Shown here one piece after another: positions 1 to 8,979 of a stretch of 64,000 nt of DNA. The number at the start of each line of letters is the position of its first letter. Positions within the stretch are counted from its first letter, which is position 1. Both the position numbers and the translations under genes were made by a program. The stretch comes from Lacrimispora sphenoides (GTDB taxonomy: Bacteria > Bacillota > Clostridia > Lachnospirales > Lachnospiraceae): the NCBI RefSeq assembly GCF_900105215.1, contig NZ_FOIP01000001.1:124001-188000 (forward strand), given 5' to 3'. Below the pieces are notes generated by a model. The model was not told the origin of the DNA, did not search any database, and saw nothing but the letters and a program-made list of their open reading frames with translations.

Positions 1-657
1 CTTTCTGGTTCCCTGGCTGCTTACAAGAATTCTGGCTGCCTGGGCCGGCATAATTAGCTCTTTTTCCGTCTTCCAGCCAAATACGGCCTCCGCAAGTTCC
101 CACCGGAAGCATGTCTCTTCCCATGGGCTACCAATGGCATCCAGACCGGCGCAGCCAATCACCCCATGGGTCCCTTTTAAAAGAACAGGTTCCCCTTCCC
201 TTGGGATCTTCAGAGGCAGACGTTTTGCTCCGTCTGCCTCTACAAGAAGCACATCGGAAAGGCCTGAAAGCTGCTCCATTTCCAGGAGATCCATGCCTTT
301 TAATTTTCCATGAAGTGCAGTCTGCCCTGTTACCAGAACCTGGCCTGTATGGCCGGAATACCATTCTTTCCTGTCTTTTAAGTAATCTTTTACGGTTTCA
401 GCCCGGTCCGCCAGCACTACTTCCCGGTCCTCAGGATAGAAGATATGGGTACTGGTGGTGACTATCACCCGTTTTCCCCTGGCCGCCAGTTCATCGGCCA
501 GGGAAAACATGGTGGTCGTCTTACCGCCTCCGCCGGTTAAGCAAATGACCATATGATCCTTAAGAGGAAATCCCAGGGCTTCCCACAGGGAATCTCTTTT
601 TACCACGGCCGTCTTTTCTCCACAGGCATTTAAGGTATAGACTTTCTTTAATCCCAT
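1..657 (-). CDS. yqeC: YqeC-like selenium-dependent hydroxylase accessory protein (partial, C-terminus off the left edge)
   Basis: The reading frame is open on the minus strand from an ATG at 657 to the window edge, about 219 codons. A P-loop, TGGGGKTTT, lies at residues 41-49, followed by a TTSTHIF strand; this is the pattern of the YqeC family, a putative nucleotide-binding accessory factor of selenium-dependent molybdenum hydroxylases. Its ATG shares one base with the hydA stop (TAATG), so the two are probably translationally coupled. yqeB, its usual partner, is not in the window and may lie beyond the edge. The family name rests on motif and context; its exact biochemical role is not established. 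Confidence 0.8.
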   Translation of the reverse strand, partial: MGLKKVYTLNACGEKTAVVKRDSLWEALGFPLKDHMVICLTGGGGKTTTMFSLADELAARGKRVIVTTSTHIFYPEDREVVLADRAETVKDYLKDRKEWYSGHTGQVLVTGQTALHGKLKGMDLLEMEQLSGLSDVLLVEADGAKRLPLKIPREGEPVLLKGTHGVIGCAGLDAIGSPWEETCFRWELAEAVFGWKTEKELIMPAQAARILVSSQGTRK

Positions 658-2033
658 TAATACAGCTCCATACGTCTCTTTCTGGGAACATAAGAGCCGG
701 TTTTCTCCAATACCACCTGACCGTCTTTTGCAGCCAGGCGGCCATTTAAGAATACAAGCTCAGCTTTTCCCTTGACAGAGGTTCCTTCAAAAGGACAATA
801 ATCCACATTTGCCACCTGGTTTTCTACAGACATCGTCCACTGGACTTCCGGATCCCACACGACGATATCCCCATCGCTTCCGGGAGCAATGGCCCCTTTC
901 TGGGGATAAACACCGTAAAGCTTTGCCGGATTCTCTGACAGCACACTGCACATCTGCTCCAGTTTTAAGTTATGTTCCAGCACACCGAAGCTGTAGATGA
1001 GGACAGGACGGGATTCCACTCCCGGCATTCCGTTAGGAATCTTTATAAAATCTTCTTTTCCCACCGCCTTCTGGCTGGTGGTGAAGCTGCAGTGATCTGT
1101 TGCAATAGTCTGGATATGATTCTTAAGAAGGGCATTCCACAGTCTGGTGCTGTCCTTTTCTTTCTTAATGGTAGGAGAAATCACATACTTGCTTCCCTCA
1201 AAACCGGGAAGGTCATAAACACTCTCATCAAGAAGCAGGTACTGGGGACAAGTCTCCAGATAAATCTCCTGGCCCCGTTCCCTTGCATATTTTACTTCCT
1301 GATAACCTTCACCGGAACTTAGGTGGACAATGATCACCGGAGCATCTGCAAGACCTGCGATTTTTAACAGCCTGCCAATGGCTTCTGCCTCTACTGCAGC
1401 CGGTCTGGTTTTTTTATGGGAGCTGACGGACAAATTGCCTTTTGCTTTCTCTTCTTCCACCAGTGCTTCTATGAGTCCCATATTTTCACAATGGATACCG
1501 GCAATTCCGCCGACTTCCTTCAGCCGCTTCAGTACCTGATAGATTTTCTTATCATTTAAGTACATCTCATCATAAGTCATGTATAGCTTAAAGGAGGTTA
1601 CGCCGCCTGCAACAATTTCTTCCAGTTCCTTGCTGATAGAAGGGTTCCAGTCGGAGATCGCCAGGTGAAAACCATAATCACAGGATGCGTTTCCATCTGC
1701 TTTCTTATGCCAGTTTTCCAGCGCCTTTTCCAGGGTCTCTCCCTGATACTGGGTGGCAAAATCAATGATCATCGTAGTTCCGCCTGACAAAGCTGCCTTT
1801 GTTCCCGTTTCAAAATTATCTGCCGTAACGGTACCTGCCACATGAAGATCAAAATGCGTATGTGCATCGATGAAGCCCGGGAACAAAAGCTTTCCCGTTA
1901 CATCAATAACCTCCGCTTCTTCAGCCTGGATACCTGCTTCCACTGCCTGGATCTTTCCCTCATCCATAAGGACATCCGCCTGGATTATGCCGCTTCCTGA
2001 TACTACAGTTCCACCCTTTAATAGCGTCTTCAT
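657..2033 (-). CDS. hydA: Dihydropyrimidinase / D-hydantoinase family amidohydrolase
   Basis: 458 residues, normal for the family. Visible metal ligands are DAHTHFD (about residues 57-62), the lysine of SFKLYMTY (about 149) that is carboxylated in this family, IHCEN (about 181), IVHLSS, and ATDHC near residue 300. It is a cytoplasmic binuclear-metal cyclic amidase that opens dihydropyrimidine or hydantoin-like rings. Lying between ygfK and yqeC, it corresponds to the hyuA/hydA member of the urate-degradation cluster, so a purine-derived ring is a likelier substrate than a pyrimidine (inference). The start at 2033 has AAAGGA about 12 bases upstream. It follows ygfK with a 180-base gap that contains a strong hairpin. 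Confidence 0.9.
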   Translation of the reverse strand: MKTLLKGGTVVSGSGIIQADVLMDEGKIQAVEAGIQAEEAEVIDVTGKLLFPGFIDAHTHFDLHVAGTVTADNFETGTKAALSGGTTMIIDFATQYQGETLEKALENWHKKADGNASCDYGFHLAISDWNPSISKELEEIVAGGVTSFKLYMTYDEMYLNDKKIYQVLKRLKEVGGIAGIHCENMGLIEALVEEEKAKGNLSVSSHKKTRPAAVEAEAIGRLLKIAGLADAPVIIVHLSSGEGYQEVKYARERGQEIYLETCPQYLLLDESVYDLPGFEGSKYVISPTIKKEKDSTRLWNALLKNHIQTIATDHCSFTTSQKAVGKEDFIKIPNGMPGVESRPVLIYSFGVLEHNLKLEQMCSVLSENPAKLYGVYPQKGAIAPGSDGDIVVWDPEVQWTMSVENQVANVDYCPFEGTSVKGKAELVFLNGRLAAKDGQVVLEKTGSYVPRKRRMELY

Positions 2034-2128
2034 AAAATATCTACATCCTTTCTTTCAGCTGTATCGGCCATTCTTTTGGCCTGCTTTTCATTTTTTGTAT
2101 TGGCTGCAGTCATTTTCAAAGCTTGAAA

Positions 2129-2161
2129 GGCGCAGGGAGAAACTCATTCTCCGACTGCGCC
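2129..2161 (-). terminator. Strong hairpin between ygfK and hydA (possible attenuator)
   Basis: GGCGCAG plus GGAGAA pair with TTCTCC plus CTGCGCC around a 5-base loop. On the minus strand only a weak TTTC follows. It may end part of the ygfK transcripts or protect an mRNA end, which would lower hydA/yqeC expression relative to ygfK. Confidence 0.5.
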
Positions 2162-2213
2162 GATTCATTACCAATACAACTACATATTCTTTTTGCTTCT
2201 TTCGGGACTTTTT

Positions 2214-5204
2214 TTATCCTAAGATATAGTCATAGTCACTGCAGACAGTTTCCATAACTTTTCTAAGTCCTTCCGGAATCACGCTGTCCTTTTCACCGGC
2301 TTTCCAATTGAGAATATTGCCAAGGTAACGTACTTTGCAGGCTGCTGCTTCTTTATCTAATACAACAAAGCCCTCATTTTTGCTGTTTTCCATGTCAGCT
2401 TCATTGGCGAATAAGGTAAACTTATCCAGGTAAGGAGCACTGTCATATGGACAGAAGCTCTTACAGTTTCCGCACTCATTGCACATATAGTCCACATGGA
2501 CAATCTGGTGCATGGACAGGCCTGGAATATTCAGCGCCAGGTTTGCACGGTTTGGACAGACCTCAGCACAGTTTTCGCAAACGTTGGAGCAGCCAAGGCA
2601 TCTTGCATCTTCTACCTTATAATCCTTTGTTCCTTCAAGGATACCGCGCTTGTCATAAATCTTATCTAAGTTATCTACGGTGTCATCAAAGTCCACCGCA
2701 GCCTTCTTGCCTAAAATCGCTTCTGCAGCCACACGTGCATCTCTCATAGCCTCTACTACTGTAGCCGGTCCAAAGAGTCCGTCGCCTACCACATAAACTC
2801 CTGCAGCGCTGGTTTCTAACGTTTCCTCGTTTACAAGGACTTTGCCGCGGTTGCTTACGTTAATGCCGTTTGCTTCATAGAATTCTGCGGGAACCTGCTC
2901 GCCTACTGCAGCGATTACTGTATCTGCAGGAATCTCTACAGTTTCTTCTGTTTCTACAATACCTCTTCTGCCGGTAGCATCGGTATCACCAAGCTTCATC
3001 ACTTTGCAGAGGAGTTTACCGTTTTTAAGCTCTACCGGAGACAGCAGTTCCTTGAATTCCACGCCGTCTTCCAGTGCCATCTCTAATTCTTCCTCATCTG
3101 CAGGCATATAGCGCTTGGTTCTACGGTAAACAAGGTAGGAGTGTTCCACGCCGTCTGTTCTCTTTACCGCTCTGGCTGTATCCATGGCAGTATTGCCGCC
3201 GCCGATGACTACTACATTTTTACCGATGTTTAATTTTCCGTCGGTCTCCTTAAACTGAGCCAGGAAATCTAAAGCATTTATGGTCTCTCCTGCTTCAAGC
3301 TTTAACACGCCTGGTTTTGACGCGCCTGTTGCAAGGATAATATAATCAAATCCTTCCTTCTTTAAGGCTTCTAAATCTGTCACTTCAGCATTGAATCTTA
3401 CTTCAGCGCCATATGCCAGAGACAGGGCTGCATCCTTGTCAATCGCCTCATCCGGAATACGGAATCCAGGGATCACATGTTTTACCACGCCTCCTAAGCT
3501 GCCGCTCTTTTCAAAGATAGTTGCAGGCATTCCGTTCTTTGTCAGGAAATAAGCTGCTGCAAGACCAGCCGGGCCGCCGCCTACTACTGCTGTCTTTTTG
3601 CCCTTCAGTTCGCCTGCTTTGAGTTCCTTCATGAAGGCATCATAGCCGCCTTCTGCACAGACCAGCTTAACTCCGCGGATATTTACCGGATCTTCATAAT
3701 AGTTCCTGTTACACTTGCTCATACAGTTATGGGCACAGATGGTCCCTGTTATGAATGGAAGCGGATTCTTCTCTGCGATTACCTTCATCGCATCCTCATA
3801 TTTGCCTGCACCGGAAAGCTGTAAATAGGTGGTGATATCCTGATGAATGGGGCAGCCTTCCTTACATGGAGCCACATAACAGTCAATAAGGGGAACGCTC
3901 TTAGGCATCTTCCTGATAGGAAGTGGTTTTACTGCCTTTTTGTGATGAGGATCATGAATTGAATCTGCTGCCAGCTTCGCAGTCTTTTCCGGATCAACTC
4001 CTGCAAACTCCACCTGGCCGCCTTCTAACTTCTCTGCGATCTGGTAAAGTCTCTGATAGCCGCCTGGCTTTAAAAGAGTGGTTGCCACGGTTACAGGCCA
4101 GATTCCTGCATCTACTATTGCCTTGATGTTGTGGTAATCTGCACCGCCTGAGAAGGAAATTCTTAACTTTCCGTCAAATTCCTTTGCCAGTCTGGCTGCC
4201 AGAGTAATGGAAAGAGGATATAAAGACTTTCCGGACATATACATCTCTTCGCTTGGAAGCTCTTTATTTTTTACATCAACCGGGAAGGTATTGGTAATCT
4301 TAACACCGAATTCTAAGTTCTTTTTCCCAGCCAAAGCCATAAGAGTCTTTAACATGGGAATTGCATCCTCGTACTGTAAGTCATCAAGGAAGTGGAAATC
4401 GCCAAATGATACATAATCATATCCCATATCATCCATGGTCTTTCTGGCAAATTCATATCCAAGAAGAGTAGGGTTGCACTTAATGAAGGTATTCAGTCCC
4501 TTTTCCTCGATCAGGTAAGTAGCAATTCTCTGAATCTCCTGAGGAGGACATCCGTGAAGAGTGGAAAGGGTTACGGAATTGCAGATTTCGGAAGGAATGC
4601 TCTCGATATCTTCCCTGGTCACGTTCTTAAACTGATCTAAATGATCGAAAAGATATTTTATGCAATCCTTAAACATCTCTGTATCTTTTGCTTCCTTCAT
4701 GTTATCGATAAAGGAGTTCACCTTCGGGGATTTAATTCCTTCAAGATCATATCCAACGCTCATGTTGAACTGGAAGCCATCCATTGCTCCAAGGCCGTAT
4801 TCTTTGGCAATGATGTGAAGCAGGATCCATGCCTTGATGTATTCGTCCTGAGCCTGTGGAACATAAAGTTCTGTAGACCACTCACAGTTATAGCACTCGT
4901 CATCTGCCTTAATACATGGTTTGCTTACAGGCAGATCTTCTCCGTCTAAGAGCTGAACAGTCTTTAATTCAAAGAAACGGCTTCCGGCATAGTAGGAAGC
5001 TACAATATTCTGTGTAAGCTGGGTATGAGGGCCGGCTGCCGGTCCCATAGGTGTCTCCAAATTACGTCCGAATATTTTGCGGTTGTTTTTCTCGTCTGCT
5101 TTATAAGGTCTGTAGACACCAAAAACAGTATCATTCTTTTCTTGTTCTTTTACGATCCAGTCCACTAACTGCCCAAATGGCATCGGGGTCATTCTATCTC
5201 CCAT
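2214..5204 (-). CDS. ygfK: YgfK: FAD / iron-sulfur oxidoreductase (putative selenate reductase subunit family)
   Basis: 996 residues. The N-terminal ~430 residues resemble a dihydroorotate-dehydrogenase-like barrel (MGPAAGPHTQ near 55). A glutamate-synthase-type Cys segment follows (CKEGCPIH, CAHNCMSKC), then an FAD site (VGGGPAGLAAA), an NADPH site (VIGGGNTAMDTA) and two C-terminal 4Fe-4S groups (CLGCSNVCENCAEVC and CNECGNCKSFCPY). This order is that of the YgfK family. The 'selenate reductase' label comes from E. coli genetics; in purine clusters it is more plausibly the electron-transfer enzyme for a reductive step on urate-derived intermediates (inference). AGGAGG precedes the ATG at 5204. 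It lies 108 bases downstream of ssnA in the same direction. Confidence 0.92.
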   Translation of the reverse strand: MGDRMTPMPFGQLVDWIVKEQEKNDTVFGVYRPYKADEKNNRKIFGRNLETPMGPAAGPHTQLTQNIVASYYAGSRFFELKTVQLLDGEDLPVSKPCIKADDECYNCEWSTELYVPQAQDEYIKAWILLHIIAKEYGLGAMDGFQFNMSVGYDLEGIKSPKVNSFIDNMKEAKDTEMFKDCIKYLFDHLDQFKNVTREDIESIPSEICNSVTLSTLHGCPPQEIQRIATYLIEEKGLNTFIKCNPTLLGYEFARKTMDDMGYDYVSFGDFHFLDDLQYEDAIPMLKTLMALAGKKNLEFGVKITNTFPVDVKNKELPSEEMYMSGKSLYPLSITLAARLAKEFDGKLRISFSGGADYHNIKAIVDAGIWPVTVATTLLKPGGYQRLYQIAEKLEGGQVEFAGVDPEKTAKLAADSIHDPHHKKAVKPLPIRKMPKSVPLIDCYVAPCKEGCPIHQDITTYLQLSGAGKYEDAMKVIAEKNPLPFITGTICAHNCMSKCNRNYYEDPVNIRGVKLVCAEGGYDAFMKELKAGELKGKKTAVVGGGPAGLAAAYFLTKNGMPATIFEKSGSLGGVVKHVIPGFRIPDEAIDKDAALSLAYGAEVRFNAEVTDLEALKKEGFDYIILATGASKPGVLKLEAGETINALDFLAQFKETDGKLNIGKNVVVIGGGNTAMDTARAVKRTDGVEHSYLVYRRTKRYMPADEEELEMALEDGVEFKELLSPVELKNGKLLCKVMKLGDTDATGRRGIVETEETVEIPADTVIAAVGEQVPAEFYEANGINVSNRGKVLVNEETLETSAAGVYVVGDGLFGPATVVEAMRDARVAAEAILGKKAAVDFDDTVDNLDKIYDKRGILEGTKDYKVEDARCLGCSNVCENCAEVCPNRANLALNIPGLSMHQIVHVDYMCNECGNCKSFCPYDSAPYLDKFTLFANEADMENSKNEGFVVLDKEAAACKVRYLGNILNWKAGEKDSVIPEGLRKVMETVCSDYDYILG

Positions 5205-5221
5205 GTTTTACCTCCTGTAAC

Positions 5222-5252
5222 GGGGTTGTCCGCTTTATCTCCCCAGACAACC
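5222..5252. other. Intercistronic hairpin ssnA-ygfK
   Basis: GGGTTGTC and GACAACCC form an 8-base-pair stem around a 15-base loop in the short gap between ssnA and ygfK. No T-run follows on the minus strand, so mRNA processing or stabilisation is more likely than termination. Confidence 0.45.
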
Positions 5253-5312
5253 CTCAGTGAATATTCTATATTTATTTATATTACTCTTTTTTTTAATTTT
5301 ATGAAAGTAATA

Positions 5313-6647
5313 TTATCTGGAATTTATTCGGTTTGCAAGTTCAGCTGCTGCCTGTCTGCAGTCTGCCATCACCTTTTCTTCATCAATGGCTGTAAGGATA
5401 CGATCCTTCATCAGCACTTTTCCGTTGCCTACTGTGGTTACCACGCTGCGTCCTGTCATTCCGAAAAGGATATGGCTGTTGCAGTTATCCCCATTCATTG
5501 GTGTTAACGGAATATAGTCGGTAACGATCACGTCTGCTGCCGCGCCCTCTTTTAATACGCCCAATGGCTTCTTAAAGTAACGTCCTGCAATCTTTGCATT
5601 TCCTTCAAACAGCATCTTCGGAACTTCGCCCCATGCTGCATTGGGATCGCATAAATGATGCTTGTGCAGAACATTGGCCACTTTATAGGATTCTGTCATG
5701 TCGTGAGTATAACCATCAGTTCCAAGACCTGTTAAGATTCCTCTGTGAACCAGTTCCATGGTTGGCGGGCATCCGCATGCATTGCCCATGTTGGATTCCG
5801 GATTGTGAACTACCATGGTATCCGTATCCTTAATCAGCTGCATCTCATGAGGATTGATATAGATGCAGTGTCCAAGTAGGGTCTTTTCTCCCAGGATATT
5901 GCAGTCCATGAGACGGTCTACGATTCGTTTGCCGTATTTCTTTAAGCAGTCATGAAGATCTTCGATCCCCTCTGCCACATGGATGTGATAACCAACACCT
6001 TCAGGCTTGTGGGAAGCTGCAAGCTCCATGGTCTCATCAGAAATGGTGAACTGGGCATGCATACCCATCATTCCTGCAATCATGTCACTGTCATCTGCCA
6101 AAGCGTGCTTAATAAATGCTTCGTTCTCAAGAACTGCTTCTTTTGCCTTCTCTTTGCCGTCTCTGTCAGAAACCTCATAGCACAGACAGGAACGGACACC
6201 GGTCTCTTTTGCAGCCTCTTCGATCTTAAACAGAGAATCTGTAATATGGCCGAAGCTTGCGTGATGGTCAAAGGTTGTCGTCACACCGTTCTTAATGGAA
6301 TCGATGTAAGTCGCCATGGCGCTTAACCGTGTTTCTTCTAAAGTGAGGTTGCGGTCAATGGTCCACCACATTCCGTCAAGGATCTCTAAGAATCCGTGAG
6401 GATCATATCCATTGATGCTTAAGCCTCGGGCAAAAGAGCTGTAAATATGTTCGTGGGCATTAATAAAGGCTGGCATGATAACTCCGCCCTTTGCGTCGAT
6501 GTACTCCGCATCCGGGTATGCTTTCTTCATATCTTCTGTGGTTCCAACTTTGCGGATCACGTTCCCCTCCATTGCAACTGCACCGTTCTCAAAAAACGGA
6601 TTCCCGGGGTCTCTTGTAATCATTCTTCCATTACCGATAATCAGCAT
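5313..6647 (-). CDS. ssnA: SsnA: putative aminohydrolase of the amidohydrolase superfamily
   Basis: 444 residues from the chosen start at 6647, which has AAGGAG 7 bases upstream; an ATG 11 codons earlier (6680) lies before the ribosome site and is unlikely. Metal-site motifs are NAHEHIYSS, FDHHAS, HIHVAEG, LGHCIYI and LGTDGYTHDM, the pattern of the SsnA/chlorohydrolase-like deaminases. It is the first gene of the leftward ssnA-ygfK-hydA-yqeC run. SsnA belongs to the gene set linked to selenium-dependent molybdenum hydroxylases and urate breakdown, where a hydrolytic deamination or ring opening is expected; the substrate is not settled. Confidence 0.92.
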   Translation of the reverse strand: MLIIGNGRMITRDPGNPFFENGAVAMEGNVIRKVGTTEDMKKAYPDAEYIDAKGGVIMPAFINAHEHIYSSFARGLSINGYDPHGFLEILDGMWWTIDRNLTLEETRLSAMATYIDSIKNGVTTTFDHHASFGHITDSLFKIEEAAKETGVRSCLCYEVSDRDGKEKAKEAVLENEAFIKHALADDSDMIAGMMGMHAQFTISDETMELAASHKPEGVGYHIHVAEGIEDLHDCLKKYGKRIVDRLMDCNILGEKTLLGHCIYINPHEMQLIKDTDTMVVHNPESNMGNACGCPPTMELVHRGILTGLGTDGYTHDMTESYKVANVLHKHHLCDPNAAWGEVPKMLFEGNAKIAGRYFKKPLGVLKEGAAADVIVTDYIPLTPMNGDNCNSHILFGMTGRSVVTTVGNGKVLMKDRILTAIDEEKVMADCRQAAAELANRINSR

Positions 6648-6684
6648 GTTTCCATCTCCTTTTTTCCATTTTTTAATCATAATT

Positions 6685-6894
6685 TAGGTTAAACCTTAAA
6701 ATATTCAACTGTACAAACCTCACATAAGAACCGATCCTATGCCTGTACTCAATTTTTGCAATCTGCTTATACTCACTCCTATAATTCGACATTTTCTATA
6801 CAGATTACACCATAAATCCCTCACTAGGTACAGTGTATCATTTCATATAAAGAAATGCAAGTGAAAAAACAAAAAAATTTTAGCGAACCTAAAA
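6685..6894. promoter_or_regulatory. Divergent control region with two dyads (candidate operators)
   Basis: Between ssnA and the regulator gene there are two dyads: an AGGTT-A-AACCT palindrome at about 6685-6698 and TTTTAG-N5-CTAAAA at 6878-6894. Both contain TTAGGTT on the minus strand. A weak minus-strand promoter (TTGCAT, 17 bases, TACACT near 6834-6860) could serve ssnA. The dyads are plausible binding sites for the adjacent YheO/DauR-like regulator, but this is inference from position only. Confidence 0.35.
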
Positions 6895-6911
6895 AATTTT
6901 TAGAAAACCAC

Positions 6912-6939
6912 TTGTAATTTTAATTTTTTATGCTATGAT
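6912..6939 (+). promoter_or_regulatory. Candidate sigma-A promoter for the regulator-dpaL-ygeY-ygeW run
   Basis: TTGTAA at 6912-6917 and TATGAT at 6934-6939 are separated by 16 bases, with the regulator start 38 bases further on. The TTTTAG/CTAAAA dyad lies just upstream of the -35 element. Confidence 0.5.
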
Positions 6940-6976
6940 GAGTGTATAAGATGTTCCGATGAGGGGAGGGCAAACG

Positions 6977-7621
6977 ATGGATACAAAGCTTGAACTGTTA
7001 ACGCAAATCGCTAGTGGAATTGCTACTCATTTTGGTAACAACTGTGAGGTAGTTATCCACGACATTAGGAAAGAAGATATAGAGAGTTCCATTGTCTATA
7101 TTGAGAACGGCCAGGTAAGCAACAGAAAGCTGGGGGATGGTCCCTCTGAAATCGTTCTTGAAACATTAAAAAAGAACCCGGATCTTTTAAAAGACCGCTT
7201 ATCCTATTTAACAAGAACCGATGACGGCAGGATCCTAAAATCCAGCACCATGTATATAAGAGGCAAAAATAATACCATTGATTACATTCTGGCTCTTAAT
7301 TATGATATCACAGGACTTCTTACCATAGACAATTCCTTAAAATCTCTTCTCTCCACCTCGGAAACAGGAGACGATGAGAAGCAGCCAAAAAGAATCACCC
7401 ATAATGTGAATGATTTACTTGACGCACTGATCGAACAGTCTGTTGCCTTGGTTGGCAAACCGGTCGCTCTTATGAGCAAAGATGACAAAGTTGCGGCAAT
7501 CCAGTATTTAAATGATGCCGGTGCTTTCCTTATTACTAGATCGGGCGACAAGGTTTCCAATTATTTTGGCATATCCAAATTCACTTTATACAGTTATATG
7601 GATACAAATAAAGAAAAGTAA
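6977..7621 (+). CDS. YheO/DauR-like PAS-domain transcriptional regulator
   Basis: 214 residues from the ATG at 6977, preceded by an AGGGGAGGG ribosome site; the ATG at 6959 is upstream of that site and rejected. The N-terminal half (LLTQIASGIATHFG through DYILALNYDITG) has the YheO-type PAS-like domain, and the last ~60 residues (VAAIQYLNDAGAFLITRSG, then VSNYFGISKFTLYSYM) are the matching helix-turn-helix. Such proteins sense small ligands in amino-acid or purine catabolic clusters. It is divergent from ssnA and 34 bases upstream of dpaL, so it is the obvious local regulator of both arms. The ligand is unknown. Confidence 0.85.
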   Translation: MDTKLELLTQIASGIATHFGNNCEVVIHDIRKEDIESSIVYIENGQVSNRKLGDGPSEIVLETLKKNPDLLKDRLSYLTRTDDGRILKSSTMYIRGKNNTIDYILALNYDITGLLTIDNSLKSLLSTSETGDDEKQPKRITHNVNDLLDALIEQSVALVGKPVALMSKDDKVAAIQYLNDAGAFLITRSGDKVSNYFGISKFTLYSYMDTNKEK

Positions 7622-7655
7622 TATATTAATGTAGAAAAAAGGAGAATGAAAAATC

Positions 7656-8861
7656 ATGAAACCAATCCAATGGGTTGTAAACACAATGCCAAAGACCGAT
7701 GATAAAAATTTACCGGTTATGGCTACTGATGAAATCAAGAAGGCAAGAGTTTTCCACGAAAGCTTTCCTCAGTACAGTAAGACTCCTCTTGTAAAGCTGG
7801 ATCACATGGCAGATTTTTTAGGCCTTGGCCAGATTTACATGAAAGACGAATCTTACCGGTTCGGCTTAAATGCATTTAAGGTATTAGGCGGATCCTTTGC
7901 TATTGCAAAGTACATTGCAAAGCAGACTGGAAAAGATGTTTCCGATCTTCCCTACAGCGTCCTCACATCTGACGCATTAAGAGAAGAGTTTGGCCAGGCA
8001 ACCTTCTTCACCGCTACCGACGGTAATCACGGACGTGGTGTTGCATGGGCTGCAAACCGGTTAGGCCAGAAATCCGTAGTTTATATGCCAAAGGGCTCCA
8101 CGATCACCCGTTTCAACAATATTAAAGCAGAAGGCGCTACTGTTACCATTGAAGAAGTCAACTATGACGAATGTGTCCGCATGGCTGCAGATGCTGCTTC
8201 TAAAACAAAGAACGGCGTTGTGGTACAGGATACTGCCTGGGATGGTTACGAAGAGATTCCTGCCTGGATCATGCAGGGCTACGGAACCATGGCACTGGAA
8301 GCGAATGAGCAGCTTGAGGAAAACGGCTGCGACAGACCGACCCATGTATTTGTTCAGGCTGGTGTAGGTTCTCTTGCAGGAGCTGTTCAGGGATATTTTG
8401 CAAACCGCTATCCAGAGAATCCTCCTAAGGTAGTTGTTGTGGAAGCTGATGTGGCTGACTGCCTCTATAAGGGTGCAAAAGCCGGCGACGGAGATATCCG
8501 CATCGTAGACGGCGATATGCAGACCATTATGGCCGGCCTTGCCTGCGGAGAGCCAAACACGATTTCCTGGGATATTTTAAAGAATCACGTAGATACCTTT
8601 GTATCTGCTCCTGACTGGGTAGCTGCCCAGGGCATGAGAATGCTTGCCGCTCCTATCAAAGGCGATGCACCGGTAACTTCCGGCGAATCAGGCGCTGCTC
8701 CTTTCGGAGTTCTTGCCTGCATCATGCTTCTTGATGAATACAAGGAGTTAAAAGAGCATTTAGGACTTAATAAGGATTCAAAAGTTCTCCTCTTCTCTAC
8801 TGAGGGTGACACCGATCCAGAGCGTTATAAAGCAATTGTCTGGGACGGAAAAGAACGTTAG
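7656..8861 (+). CDS. dpaL: Diaminopropionate ammonia-lyase
   Basis: 401 residues, full length. A PLP-dependent fold-type II enzyme converting 2,3-diaminopropionate to pyruvate and two ammonia. The PLP lysine lies in RFGLNAFKVLGGS (about residue 73); the substrate/cofactor loop is TDGNHGRGVAW, and the C-terminal SGESGAAPFG segment is typical. It corresponds to ygeX, one of the genes tied to anaerobic urate degradation, where diaminopropionate is the proposed C3 intermediate. AAGGAG lies 12 bases before the ATG. The regulator gene is immediately upstream and ygeY follows after a gap with two hairpins. Confidence 0.95.
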   Translation: MKPIQWVVNTMPKTDDKNLPVMATDEIKKARVFHESFPQYSKTPLVKLDHMADFLGLGQIYMKDESYRFGLNAFKVLGGSFAIAKYIAKQTGKDVSDLPYSVLTSDALREEFGQATFFTATDGNHGRGVAWAANRLGQKSVVYMPKGSTITRFNNIKAEGATVTIEEVNYDECVRMAADAASKTKNGVVVQDTAWDGYEEIPAWIMQGYGTMALEANEQLEENGCDRPTHVFVQAGVGSLAGAVQGYFANRYPENPPKVVVVEADVADCLYKGAKAGDGDIRIVDGDMQTIMAGLACGEPNTISWDILKNHVDTFVSAPDWVAAQGMRMLAAPIKGDAPVTSGESGAAPFGVLACIMLLDEYKELKEHLGLNKDSKVLLFSTEGDTDPERYKAIVWDGKER

Positions 8862-8864
8862 GCA

Positions 8865-8944
8865 TAATTTTCTTAGTGAAGGCAAACGCAGTGCGGACTG
8901 AACTTAGAAAATTAGCCGTTCGATGAGCAAAAGGCGAATCGAAC
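8865..8944 (+). other. Tandem hairpins between dpaL and ygeY
   Basis: First stem: TAATTTTCT (8865-8873) pairs with AGAAAATTA (8906-8914). Second stem: GTTCGAT (8918-8924) pairs with ATCGAAC (8938-8944). Neither is followed by a T-run, so an RNA stability or processing role inside the operon is more likely than termination. Confidence 0.5.
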
Positions 8945-8979
8945 TTCTTAAATAAATTATAAATATGGAGGACAAAAAC

